This document shows positions 1-7,528 of a stretch of 25,911 nucleotides of DNA, one piece after another. Source of the DNA: SYAN01 sp049459795 (lineage in GTDB: Bacteria; Actinomycetota; Actinomycetes; Nanopelagicales; Nanopelagicaceae); the NCBI GenBank assembly GCA_049459795.1, contig JBMUDS010000014.1, positions 1 through 25,911 on the forward strand, read 5' to 3'. Numbering within the stretch: the stretch's first letter is position 1; every line of letters starts with the position of its first letter. The notes below the pieces were generated by a model. That model was not told the origin of the DNA and ran no database searches. It worked only from the letters and a program-made list of their open reading frames with translations. The position numbers and the translations under genes were made by a program.

Positions 1-70
1 ACCGGGCTATGCGACGTCTCCAGTTATCAGCGAAGTTTACATTCTCAATTGTGAGGTGGTTGCCTCAGAT
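1..70. other. Left edge, no gene assignable
   Basis: This 70-base stretch lies beyond the stop of the minus-strand enolase-superfamily gene. Short open stretches run in from the window edge on the plus strand, but they are too short to recognise a protein, and no start with a ribosome binding site is visible on the minus strand. Nothing further can be supported. Confidence 0.4.
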
Positions 71-1174
71 CTATGTGTAGGACGCCACGAGCTTTCCAAC
101 TTCAGACTCAATCACTTCGATTCCAAGACCCGGACCTTGGGGTAGGTCACCTAATCCATTGGTATTTGAGCAAGCCCATTCGGAGACTTTCTCCTTCACC
201 ATGGTTCCCGTGAAGAATCCATTTAGGAAGAAGCGCTCAGGAGTGCTCGCGGATAGATGTGCCATCGCCGCGGTGATGATGTCAGAGCCACCGGAGTCTT
301 CGATCGTTAGCGAAAGACCGAGAGTCATACTCAAATCTCGAGCACGTTTCAGCGGGGTGATGCCACCGAATCTCGAGATCTTCAACATGACAGCATCCAT
401 TGCTTTTTCCTGATGCCCTTCAAGGATGTCCGATGCACTTAAAAGACTCTCATCCAATATGAACGGAAAATGCGAACGTTCTCTGACTCTCGCACACTCT
501 TGAATGGTTGCGCACGGTTGCTCGATATAAACCTTCTGATTCCCGAGAGCAGCGACTATCTGGATTGCTTCATGTTGAGTCCAATTTCCATTTGCATCGA
601 AGATGATTCGATCGGCGCCCTCGATAACTCCTAAACATTGCTCCATCCGAGCGAGATCAGTCTCGTAATCCCCGCCGACTTTTAATTGGAAGCGCTTGTA
701 CCCGCGAGATTTCCATTTCTCACAATCCGCTTGCATTTCATCAGGAGTAGCCATGCTTATGGGAGCATAAAGTGGGATCTTTGTTTGATGCGTTCCACCA
801 AGTAAATCACTCACCGACATCTTGGTTTGCTTACCGAAAATATCCCAGCAAGCTATATCGATAGCACCTTTTGCGTAATGATGTCCCTTCATGGTCTTTT
901 CCATTACCTGATAAACCATTTCAGGAATCGTTGGGTCAAGTCCGATGACTGCAGGACCGAGAAGAGTCAATGCTGCACGCGCGCCTTCACCGTGGGCCAC
1001 CATGTAGCCTGGCGAAAATACACAATGTTCACCCCAGCCAATGAGACCTTCATCTGTCTCGATCCTTACGATGGTTGAATCCTGAGAAGTAGCAACTTTC
1101 CCACCTGAAATGACGAATTTGCCGGCGGCCATCGTGTAGTTCTTTTGGAAGACTTCGACCTTAGTGATCTTCAT
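71..1174 (-). CDS. Enolase-superfamily (mandelate racemase/muconate lactonizing) enzyme, possible hydroxyproline dehydratase/epimerase
   Basis: This is a full-length 367-residue member of the MR/MLE branch of the enolase superfamily, metal-dependent enzymes that abstract a proton alpha to a carboxylate. The N-terminal capping domain (about 1-125) precedes the TIM barrel. Visible catalytic residues are Lys165 in QLKVGG, metal ligands Asp193 (DANGNW), Glu218 (YIEQP) and Asp241 (DES), and Lys265 (LKISRFGG) on the opposite face. Two lysines facing each other fit racemases, epimerases and some dehydratases. The overall look resembles cis-3-hydroxy-L-proline dehydratases and hydroxyproline-betaine epimerases; substrate is inferred and cannot be fixed from sequence alone. 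The first lysine of the usual KxK pair is Gln163. The ATG is preceded by an AAGGTGG ribosome binding site. It diverges from the pepP-like gene across 70 bp, and no transporter or partner enzyme is adjacent in the window. Confidence 0.85.
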   Translation of the reverse strand: MKITKVEVFQKNYTMAAGKFVISGGKVATSQDSTIVRIETDEGLIGWGEHCVFSPGYMVAHGEGARAALTLLGPAVIGLDPTIPEMVYQVMEKTMKGHHYAKGAIDIACWDIFGKQTKMSVSDLLGGTHQTKIPLYAPISMATPDEMQADCEKWKSRGYKRFQLKVGGDYETDLARMEQCLGVIEGADRIIFDANGNWTQHEAIQIVAALGNQKVYIEQPCATIQECARVRERSHFPFILDESLLSASDILEGHQEKAMDAVMLKISRFGGITPLKRARDLSMTLGLSLTIEDSGGSDIITAAMAHLSASTPERFFLNGFFTGTMVKEKVSEWACSNTNGLGDLPQGPGLGIEVIESEVGKLVASYT

Positions 1175-1207
1175 ATGCCACCTTCACTGACCATCTAGAG
1201 CTGGGGT

Positions 1208-1244
1208 TTGACTACTCTTTCAGTTATGGCCCTAATCTTGTCCT
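1208..1244 (+). promoter_or_regulatory. Leaderless promoter of the M24 aminopeptidase
   Basis: TTGACT at 1208-1213 and TAATCT at 1233-1238 are separated by 19 bp. The -10 hexamer ends 6 nt before the ATG at 1245, so transcription should begin at or next to the start codon. There is no Shine-Dalgarno sequence. Confidence 0.6.
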
Positions 1245-2714
1245 ATGAACACCTTCGATAAGAAACAGGTCACACCGGCATCCAACCCACGCTCAAAAGG
1301 TGTCCGAAGCCATGACGTGCCGACCCCGGAGGCGTTACAAGAATTCATGAAACAGGGTTGGGCACCATCTCCACTTGATGGCATCACTGCCCATGAAGTA
1401 ATCCCGTTCTCAGTGGATCGACGAGCGCGACTCTCAAAGGCTTTTCCTGGACTGCGCTTAGTTCTCCCTGCTGGAGCACAAAAAACGCGAAGTAACGATA
1501 CCGACTATCGATTCCGAGCCCACTCGGCCTTTTCTTACTATTCGGGCATCGGAGCTTCGGATGCAGTTCCAGACTCTGTCCTTGTACTTGAACCGCGAGG
1601 AAATGAGCACGAAGCTCTCCTCTTCATCCATCCCCGTTCACCTCGCGACAACGAAGAGTTCTATCGCAATGCTCGTTACGGCGAATTCTGGATCGGCCGC
1701 CGTATGACTCTTGAGGAGACCGAACTCCGTTATGGCATCAAGGTCGCTCTACTCGAAACACTCGAAGAGTTCTTGGGTGATAAAGCCGCTCTCGTGATTC
1801 GCGATCAAGATCCATTCATAGATGAACTGATTCCAGCACATGAACGTGATGAAGAGTTCTTGAATGTGACATCGGTGATGCGCATGATCAAGGACTCCTT
1901 CGAAGTCAACGAGATGCAGAAGGCGGTTGATTCGACCATCCGAGGTTTCGCTGACATGGTCAAAGTCTTCCCTGCGGCAACCAAGACTCCCCGAGGAGAG
2001 CGGGTCATCGAGGCAGCTTTCTTTGGTCGTGCGCGAGTAGAAGGAAACGACCTCGGATACGACAGCATCGTCGCATCTGGATCACATGCCTGTGTCCTTC
2101 ACTGGATTCGAAATGACGGCGATGTGAAACCAGGTGAATTGGTACTTATCGACGCGGGAGTAGAAGTGGATTCCTTCTACACGGCAGATATCACAAGAAC
2201 CCTACCGATTAATGGAAAATTCACCCAAGCACAACGGAAGATCTACATGCTCGTCTATGAGGCACAAAAGGCGGGAATCGCTGCTGTGAAGCCGGGCAAC
2301 AAATTCTCTGATTTCAACGCTGCTTGCATGGCCGTTATCGCTAAAGGTGCATATGAATTAGGTGTACTTCCTATTCCGCCCGAGGAATCATTGAAGCCTG
2401 AGAATGGATTGCACCGTCGCTGGATGTTCCATGGCTCGGGACACCACCTCGGCATTGATGTACATGATTGTGCAAAGGCGCGAAAAGAGCAGTATGCCGA
2501 CGCAGTTCTCGAACCCGGCATGATCCTCACTGTAGAACCTGGTTTCTACATCCAACCTGATGACGAACTCTTCCCGCCTGAATATCGAGGGATAGGTGTG
2601 CGTATCGAAGATGATGTTCTCGTCACTGAAGATGGGTGCAAAGTCTTGAGTTCATCCCTACCTTCTCACCCTGATGAGATCGAAGTCTGGATGGCGCAAC
2701 TGCTAGAGAATTGA
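1245..2714 (+). CDS. pepP: M24 family Xaa-Pro aminopeptidase (aminopeptidase P)
   Basis: The 489-residue protein has an N-terminal aminopeptidase-P domain (about 55-190) and a C-terminal pita-bread metallopeptidase domain (about 225-480). The expected binuclear-metal ligands are visible: Asp303 (LIDAG), Asp315 (TADITR), His400 (GSGHHLG), Glu431 (VEPGFY) and Glu455 (RIEDD). The family removes N-terminal residues preceding proline in the cytoplasm and takes part in peptide turnover. About 50 extra residues at the N-terminus precede the first conserved domain, which is common in actinobacterial members. The start is supported by the -10 hexamer ending 6 nt upstream, a leaderless arrangement. The gene is followed after 70 bp by a sulfotransferase with its own promoter, so it is probably monocistronic. 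Confidence 0.93.
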   Translation: MNTFDKKQVTPASNPRSKGVRSHDVPTPEALQEFMKQGWAPSPLDGITAHEVIPFSVDRRARLSKAFPGLRLVLPAGAQKTRSNDTDYRFRAHSAFSYYSGIGASDAVPDSVLVLEPRGNEHEALLFIHPRSPRDNEEFYRNARYGEFWIGRRMTLEETELRYGIKVALLETLEEFLGDKAALVIRDQDPFIDELIPAHERDEEFLNVTSVMRMIKDSFEVNEMQKAVDSTIRGFADMVKVFPAATKTPRGERVIEAAFFGRARVEGNDLGYDSIVASGSHACVLHWIRNDGDVKPGELVLIDAGVEVDSFYTADITRTLPINGKFTQAQRKIYMLVYEAQKAGIAAVKPGNKFSDFNAACMAVIAKGAYELGVLPIPPEESLKPENGLHRRWMFHGSGHHLGIDVHDCAKARKEQYADAVLEPGMILTVEPGFYIQPDDELFPPEYRGIGVRIEDDVLVTEDGCKVLSSSLPSHPDEIEVWMAQLLEN

Positions 2715-2727
2715 GAGGAAACTCTCA
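2712..2727 (+). terminator. Short GNRA hairpin at the pepP stop codon
   Basis: TGAGAG and CTCTCA form a 6-bp stem closed by a GAAA tetraloop, and the stem contains the stop codon itself. No U-tract follows, so it is at best a weak terminator or an mRNA 3'-end stabiliser. Confidence 0.3.
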
Positions 2728-2772
2728 GGGTTATTCAGTCCAAAAATCAAAACAGAGTAGGTCGCTCTGCTT

Positions 2773-2784
2773 TATGGTCGTTTC
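2773..2784 (+). promoter_or_regulatory. Leaderless -10 of the sulfotransferase gene
   Basis: TATGGT at 2773-2778 ends exactly 6 nt before the ATG at 2785, the same spacing as six other genes here. No convincing -35 hexamer is visible. Confidence 0.45.
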
Positions 2785-3690
2785 ATGAGTCGCGACGTAC
2801 AGACCATCTTCTCAGGTGGAACTGGACGAAGCGGAACTACCGTCATAGGAAAACTCTTATCGAGACATCCTGATATCCGTGGCGGTAAGCCGTACGAGAT
2901 CAGATTCATCAATGATCGATTTGGGCTACTTGATCTCTGTTATGGCGTTGAAACTTTTGAGAATCCTTGGAAGCGAAGTGCCTCTGCTCTCTATTTGAAC
3001 TACATCTCACCTCGAAACCGGAAGCTTTTCTTCAAGAATTTCGAGTCTCGAATGCGTGGCAAATGGTGGGAAAGAAAGAATCGAATCCAAAACGAGTCTG
3101 GACTCTTTCGCTCTCTTTCGGTTGAGGACCGTGAAGAGATTCTGGCGATCTTTAAGAAACAGTTCCCAAGGGACCATGTTCAAGCGTCACGGAACTTCTT
3201 CTTCGATTATCTCGAACGTCAAAGGCACAATAAGGGCGAGCACTTCTGGATCGACACCACCCCGCTCAACATCTCTGTGGCTGATCGGATTCACTTACTT
3301 CTCCCTGATGCTCGATTCATACACATGAAACGAGATGGTCGGGATACCGTGGCTTCGGTCCTTAAGGAGAACTGGGGTCCTACCGATCCAATCAAAGCGA
3401 TGAATTGGTGGGAAAAGCGAATGAAGATTTCGAATGAAGCCCTTTCTGCCGTGCCTCGGTCGCAAGTATTGGAATTGGATCTTGAAGCACTCGTAGTGAC
3501 TGACCGAGAGAGTAGTTACGAAAGTCTCTTTGACTTTCTTGGAATCAAGGACTCAAAAGAGACGCGAAAATACTTCAAGGAGGAGATGCCTGCCGATCGA
3601 GTTCGTATAGGCAAATATCGAAATGAGATTAGTCGTTGGCAAGAACTTGATAAGGAATACGAGAAGGCATTAACTCGCTTGAACTCCTGA
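2785..3690 (+). CDS. Sulfotransferase family protein
   Basis: The 301-residue protein carries the PAPS-dependent sulfotransferase fold. A P-loop-like 5'-phosphosulfate binding motif, GGTGRSGTT, lies at residues 11-19, and a 3'-phosphate binding region, MKRDGRDTVASV, at 181-192. Such enzymes transfer sulfate from PAPS to carbohydrate, lipid or protein hydroxyls; the acceptor here cannot be predicted. No signal peptide or membrane helix is apparent, suggesting a cytoplasmic or peripherally associated protein. No sulfate-activation or polysaccharide genes flank it. Its last 21 bases overlap, tail to tail, the 3' end of a small minus-strand zinc-ribbon gene. The start is supported by the leaderless -10 and by the P-loop lying close to the N-terminus, as is usual in this family. 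Confidence 0.85.
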   Translation: MSRDVQTIFSGGTGRSGTTVIGKLLSRHPDIRGGKPYEIRFINDRFGLLDLCYGVETFENPWKRSASALYLNYISPRNRKLFFKNFESRMRGKWWERKNRIQNESGLFRSLSVEDREEILAIFKKQFPRDHVQASRNFFFDYLERQRHNKGEHFWIDTTPLNISVADRIHLLLPDARFIHMKRDGRDTVASVLKENWGPTDPIKAMNWWEKRMKISNEALSAVPRSQVLELDLEALVVTDRESSYESLFDFLGIKDSKETRKYFKEEMPADRVRIGKYRNEISRWQELDKEYEKALTRLNS

Positions 3691-3840
3691 TTCACTTCTA
3701 ATGCTTGGTGCTGGAATCGGACAAGGTGCACCATCGCAACAATTAGTCTTCATATGGCAGGTAGGACAAAGCCACCGAGTAGCTACTGGGTCATAAGGTG
3801 TGCCACAAAAGTCGCATGGCATTTGATTGTTAGCTCCCAT
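3670..3840 (-). CDS. Small Cys-rich zinc-ribbon-like protein
   Basis: This 56-codon reading frame encodes a protein with two CxxC pairs, CDFC at 9-12 and CPTC at 25-28, followed by His29, the Cys34-Cys35 pair and Cys40 in a CCDGAPC motif. The pattern suggests a treble-clef or ribbon zinc-binding fold. It starts 10 bp downstream of the stop of a fluoride-channel gene on the same strand, so it is probably the last gene of the sdh-crcB run. Its 3' end overlaps the convergent sulfotransferase gene by 21 bp. A second in-frame ATG at 3822 has a GGGAG sequence about 10 nt upstream and may be the true start. I recall similar short proteins annotated as hypothetical in actinobacteria but cannot confirm it; the function is unknown. 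Confidence 0.65.
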   Translation of the reverse strand: MGANNQMPCDFCGTPYDPVATRWLCPTCHMKTNCCDGAPCPIPAPSIRSESGVQAS

Positions 3841-3850
3841 GGCGAGAAGA

Positions 3851-4186
3851 TTAGCGAGAGACCCAAAGGCCAGCTAGCATCGCAATGATCGTGGCGGAAT
3901 AGTTCAAGAAGATATTCATGAAGAATTCCTTGTTTCTCCCTCTACTCCTTGCTCCGTCGAGGTCAAGGGCAAACGCGGACCATGTCGTAAGCGCACCACA
4001 AAATCCAATGAGTGCAAAAGCAATATCACTTGCATCACCGATGATGAGCCCAAGAAGAAAAGATCCAATCACATTGACGATTAGGATCCCTATCGGGAAT
4101 TTGTAAAGCTTTCGCATCTGAGTATCGATCAGGTATCTCGTCACAGCACCCAACCCAGAGGCAATAAAGAAGTAGAGAAGCCTCAT
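3851..4186 (-). CDS. crcB: Fluoride channel Fluc/CrcB, second copy
   Basis: The 111-residue membrane protein has four predicted transmembrane segments and the CrcB/Fluc signatures: a conserved Asn in helix 2 (VNVIGSFLLG) and the GALTTWS break-helix motif near residues 64-70. Fluc proteins are dual-topology dimeric channels that export toxic fluoride. This copy overlaps the upstream paralogue by ATGA (4183-4186), which implies translational coupling and matched expression. Tandem paralogous pairs are known to form obligate heterodimers in some bacteria, so a heterodimer is inferred. No fluoride riboswitch precedes the pair. Confidence 0.9.
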   Translation of the reverse strand: MRLLYFFIASGLGAVTRYLIDTQMRKLYKFPIGILIVNVIGSFLLGLIIGDASDIAFALIGFCGALTTWSAFALDLDGARSRGRNKEFFMNIFLNYSATIIAMLAGLWVSR

Positions 4187-4545
4187 GACTTCTTCGCCAT
4201 CGCGGCTAGGATCGAGATTGAAAGAATTAAAGTAAGACCAGCTAATAGTGCGGACTCAACAAGTGGAAGTTCCGTCATGAAGTATGCAAGTGAAGAAAAG
4301 GTCGTAAATCCTCCGGCAAAACCGGTGATCCAGAACAAGCGCGCCAATTCTGAGCGTGAAGCGTTAAACCCGATATACCCTGCCAAAGCTGTTCCGAGCA
4401 CATTAACCATAAGGACGACAAGGACGCCATTTGCGATCAATTCACCTATCAACCAGCGAGAGGTTGAGCCGATTGCTCCACCGAGAAAGACGAGAGCTAC
4501 TCTCTTCAGGAGGTGACCTTCTTGAAGATCTTTGAAGTGAACCAA
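4183..4545 (-). CDS. crcB: Fluoride channel Fluc/CrcB, first copy
   Basis: This four-helix Fluc/CrcB protein carries the conserved VNVLGT helix-2 motif and GGFTTFSS. The longest frame starts with TTG at 4545 and gives 120 residues, but the first 12 look unlike the family, which normally begins with a short positive segment before VFLGGAIG. The family-like start would be CTG at 4509, giving LKRVALVFLGG; that CTG overlaps the stop of the upstream holin-like gene as CTGA, mirroring the ATGA overlap with the next crcB. A GAAGG sequence lies about 7 nt before the CTG. Start position is therefore uncertain. The gene is the first of a tandem fluoride-channel pair in the sdh run. Confidence 0.88.
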   Translation of the reverse strand: MVHFKDLQEGHLLKRVALVFLGGAIGSTSRWLIGELIANGVLVVLMVNVLGTALAGYIGFNASRSELARLFWITGFAGGFTTFSSLAYFMTELPLVESALLAGLTLILSISILAAMAKKS

Positions 4546-4856
4546 TTCATGACGGAAATGATCACTGCTGCCAATATCGCGGACCAGAAATCTTCCACTT
4601 CTAGGACATCACTCACCCGTGCAGTAAGAGCCAACATAGCGGCATTTACGACAACGAGGAAGAGTCCAAGAGTCAGGATCACGGCTGGAAGAGAAAGCAA
4701 GCGAACCAAGGACCCAATCGTCACGTTGATAGCGCCGAAAATGAGAGCGACCCAGAAATAACTCCAGGTACTTCCACTTACCGAGATACCAGGAACTAAT
4801 TGTGTAGCGACCCAGAATGCGAGCGCCATCGAGGCCCAACGCAGCAGGATCCTCAT
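4506..4856 (-). CDS. Holin-superfamily IV (YvlD-type) membrane protein
   Basis: The 116-residue protein has four hydrophobic segments, with Gly- and Pro-containing loops such as LVPGI near residue 21 and SLPAVILTLGLF near 55, resembling the phage_holin_4_2/YvlD family. Members are common chromosomal inner-membrane proteins of unknown role; the holin name reflects topology and is no evidence for a phage. It starts 3 bp after the sdhB stop, with GAAGG about 10 nt upstream, and ends overlapping the first crcB gene, so it is embedded in the sdh-crcB operon. A role in membrane homeostasis is a guess from family context only. Confidence 0.8.
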   Translation of the reverse strand: MRILLRWASMALAFWVATQLVPGISVSGSTWSYFWVALIFGAINVTIGSLVRLLSLPAVILTLGLFLVVVNAAMLALTARVSDVLEVEDFWSAILAAVIISVMNWFTSKIFKKVTS

Positions 4857-4859
4857 CGG

Positions 4860-5618
4860 CTAGATACCTTCGCGCTTACGGATCTTCGACCCGAGCCAAC
4901 GAACCGGGTCATACTTCACATCTACAACGCGCTCCTTCATTGGGATGATCGCGTTGTCGGTGATCTTGATGTGTTCTGGGCAGACTTCGGTGCAGCACTT
5001 GGTGATGTTGCACATTCCAAGACCATGCTGTTCTTGTGCCATCTGCTTACGGTTCTTCACTTGATCCAATGGATGCATATCGAGCTCAGCCATGCGGATG
5101 AAGAAACGAGGACCTGCGAAAGATTCCTTGTTCTCTTCATGGTCGCGAATGACATGGCATGTGTCTTGGCAGAGGAAGCATTCGATGCACTTACGGAACT
5201 CCTGGCTTCGCTCGACATCGACTTGCTGCATCCGGTACTCGCCAGGCTGGAGATCTGATGGTGGCTCGAATGCGGGGACTTCCATCGCCTTCTTGTAGTT
5301 GAAGGAGACATCTGTGACGAGGTCTCTGATCACTGGAAATGCGCGAAGCGGTGTGACAGTGATCGTCTCGCCCTCTTCGAAGGTGCTCATACGAGTCATG
5401 CAGGCAAGACGTGGCTTTCCGTTGATCTCCATCGAGCAGGAACCACATTTACCTGCCTTACAGTTCCAGCGGACTGCGAGATCTGACATCTGGGTCGCTT
5501 GAACGCGATGGATCACATCGAGGACCACTTCACCTTCGTTGACTTCGACTTGGGTCTCTTTGAAGTCGCCACCTTTGGCATCTCCTCGCCAAATCTTGAA
5601 CTTGAAGTTACGCGACAT
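4860..5618 (-). CDS. sdhB: Succinate dehydrogenase iron-sulfur subunit
   Basis: The 252-residue protein carries the three electron-relay clusters of complex II. The plant-type [2Fe-2S] site uses Cys53, Cys58, Cys61 and Cys73 (CKAGKCGSC). The [4Fe-4S] ligands are Cys144, Cys147, Cys150 and Cys213, and the [3Fe-4S] ligands Cys154, Cys203 and Cys209, matching the canonical spacing. It passes electrons from the SdhA flavin to the membrane anchor and quinone pool on the cytoplasmic face. The start lies 2 bp after the sdhA stop, so translation is coupled. Order sdhC-sdhA-sdhB and sequence style fit the actinobacterial Sdh1 type. Confidence 0.97.
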   Translation of the reverse strand: MSRNFKFKIWRGDAKGGDFKETQVEVNEGEVVLDVIHRVQATQMSDLAVRWNCKAGKCGSCSMEINGKPRLACMTRMSTFEEGETITVTPLRAFPVIRDLVTDVSFNYKKAMEVPAFEPPSDLQPGEYRMQQVDVERSQEFRKCIECFLCQDTCHVIRDHEENKESFAGPRFFIRMAELDMHPLDQVKNRKQMAQEQHGLGMCNITKCCTEVCPEHIKITDNAIIPMKERVVDVKYDPVRWLGSKIRKREGI

Positions 5619-5620
5619 CT

Positions 5621-7501
5621 CTACTTACCGCCCTTCGCGAGTTCCTTCTCGGAGAAGTACTTCTTCAATTCATCCATCTCGAAGAGTTCGAGAAGTTCTT
5701 GTGGCATTGGAAGTGCCTCTTCTCGCTCTACATCGACACCCGAACCATTCCACTTTGTGAGGTGGTTGTACTGGCGCCACTCAGAGTCCATCTTCGGGAA
5801 GTCATCACGAGTGTGCCCGCCGCGAGATTCTTTCCGCTCAAGAGCAGAGAGCGCGATCGACTCAGAGACAAGAAGCATGTTCTCAAGATCGAGCGCGAGG
5901 TGGAAACCAGGGTTGAAGGCACGTCCACCTTCCGCCTTGACCTTGCTTGCTCGCTCCCGGATCGAGACCAACTTCTTGATCGCATCCTTCAATTCTGATT
6001 CAGTTCGAATGATGCCTACGAGATCTTGCGTCACTTGCTGAAGTTCTTGATGGAGTGAATAGGGGTTCTCGCCGCCTGCGCCTTCGAAAGGTGCATTGAG
6101 GCGATGCTTTGCACGGGAGATCTCGCCATCACTCACTTCAGGCTTTTTTGCCAGCGCCTTCACGTAAGCAGCAGCGCCAGCACCTGCGCGTCGACCGAAG
6201 ACGAGCAAGTCAGAGAGTGAGTTTCCACCGAGGCGATTCGAGCCGTGCATGCCACCAGCAACTTCACCAGCAGCAAAGAGACCTTCAACGCCAACGGCAG
6301 CAGCGGTATCTGGATCAACTTTCACGCCACCCATCACGTAGTGACAGGTGGGACCGACTTCCATCGGCTCTTTGGTGATATCGACATCGGCAAGTTCCTT
6401 GAATTGGTGCCACATCGAAGGAAGGCGACGCTTGATCTCTTCTGCAGGGAGTCGCTTGGAAACATCGAGGAATACTCCACCATGAGGTGAACCGCGTCCT
6501 GCCTTCACTTCGGCATTGATCGCACGCGCTACCTCATCGCGAGGAAGAAGTTCAGGCGGACGGCGATTGTTGTTCTGGTCGTTGTACCAGCGGTCGGCCT
6601 CTGCCTCGTTATCTGCGTACTTATCCTTGAAGACCTCAGGGATGTAATCGAACATGAAGCGACGGCCCTCAGAGTTCGTTAGGACTCCGCCATCGCCACG
6701 AACAGATTCAGTGACCAAGATTCCACGAACTGATGGTGGCCAGACCATGCCCGTTGGATGGAATTGGACGAACTCCATATCGACGAGTTTTCCGCCGGCC
6801 TTGAGAGCGAGCGCGTGGCCATCGCCCGTGCCCTCCCAAGAATTCGAAGTGATCTTGAATGACTTACCGATACCGCCGGTTGCAAGGACTACGGCCGATG
6901 ATTCGAAGAGGACTTCGTCGCCACTCTCGCGCCAATAACCATAGGCACCCGAGACGCGACCATTCTCTTTCAAGATATCTGTGATGGTGAGCTCGGCGAA
7001 GACCTTGATGTACTTCTCGGCATCGCCGAATTCCTTCTTATCCTTTTGTTGCATCGCAACGATGCGCTGTTGCATGGTGCGAATGAGTTCAAGTCCAGTT
7101 CGGTCACCGACATGGGCAAGGCGGGGATATTCGTGGCCGCCGAAGTTACGCTGCGAGATCTTTCCTTCTTTCGTGCGATCAAAGAGTGCGCCCCATGATT
7201 CCAATTCCCAGATGCGATCTGGGGATTCTTTTGCGTGGAGTTCTGCCATACGCCAGTTGTTGAGGAACTTCCCGCCACGCATCGTGTCGCGGAAGTGGAC
7301 CTTCCATCCGTCATTGGAGTTGACGTTACCCATCGCTGCTGCGGCGCCACCTTCAGCCATAACGGTGTGCGCCTTGCCAAAGAGTGACTTACAGATGATG
7401 GCAACCGATAGCCCTGCCTGACGCGCCTCGACAGCTGCTCGAAGTCCAGCACCGCCGGCGCCAATCACCAAGACGTCGTATTTGAATCGATTCTCACTCA
7501 T
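5621..7501 (-). CDS. sdhA: Succinate dehydrogenase flavoprotein subunit
   Basis: The 626-residue flavoprotein oxidises succinate to fumarate. It begins with the FAD-binding GAGGAGLRAA motif (14-23) and has His45 in AHTVMAEGG, the position of the covalent 8-alpha-histidyl FAD link. The capping and substrate-binding regions (QFHPTG and GGNSL motifs) and a C-terminal helical domain are present, and the length is normal for the family. The ATG is preceded by GGAGAG at suitable spacing. It sits between sdhC and sdhB in a three-gene complex II operon. Sdh1-type enzymes can work as dehydrogenase or fumarate reductase; the sequence does not decide the direction. Confidence 0.97.
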   Translation of the reverse strand: MSENRFKYDVLVIGAGGAGLRAAVEARQAGLSVAIICKSLFGKAHTVMAEGGAAAAMGNVNSNDGWKVHFRDTMRGGKFLNNWRMAELHAKESPDRIWELESWGALFDRTKEGKISQRNFGGHEYPRLAHVGDRTGLELIRTMQQRIVAMQQKDKKEFGDAEKYIKVFAELTITDILKENGRVSGAYGYWRESGDEVLFESSAVVLATGGIGKSFKITSNSWEGTGDGHALALKAGGKLVDMEFVQFHPTGMVWPPSVRGILVTESVRGDGGVLTNSEGRRFMFDYIPEVFKDKYADNEAEADRWYNDQNNNRRPPELLPRDEVARAINAEVKAGRGSPHGGVFLDVSKRLPAEEIKRRLPSMWHQFKELADVDITKEPMEVGPTCHYVMGGVKVDPDTAAAVGVEGLFAAGEVAGGMHGSNRLGGNSLSDLLVFGRRAGAGAAAYVKALAKKPEVSDGEISRAKHRLNAPFEGAGGENPYSLHQELQQVTQDLVGIIRTESELKDAIKKLVSIRERASKVKAEGGRAFNPGFHLALDLENMLLVSESIALSALERKESRGGHTRDDFPKMDSEWRQYNHLTKWNGSGVDVEREEALPMPQELLELFEMDELKKYFSEKELAKGGK

Positions 7502-7528
7502 TCATCTCTCCAGTGCCGTTTTGAACTG

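Noticed and set aside
4506..4856. Possible prophage remnant because of a holin-family protein
   Set aside because: No other phage gene, integrase or attachment site is nearby, and this family is widespread as chromosomal membrane proteins.
4546..4900. Fluoride riboswitch upstream of the crcB pair
   Set aside because: The upstream sequence is coding (holin-like and sdhB genes) with overlapping starts and no leader; no fluoride-aptamer pattern was recognised.
5499..6041. Long plus-strand frames opposite sdhA and sdhB
   Set aside because: They lie antisense to strongly supported conserved genes, have low-complexity Ser/Arg-rich translations and match no recognisable family.
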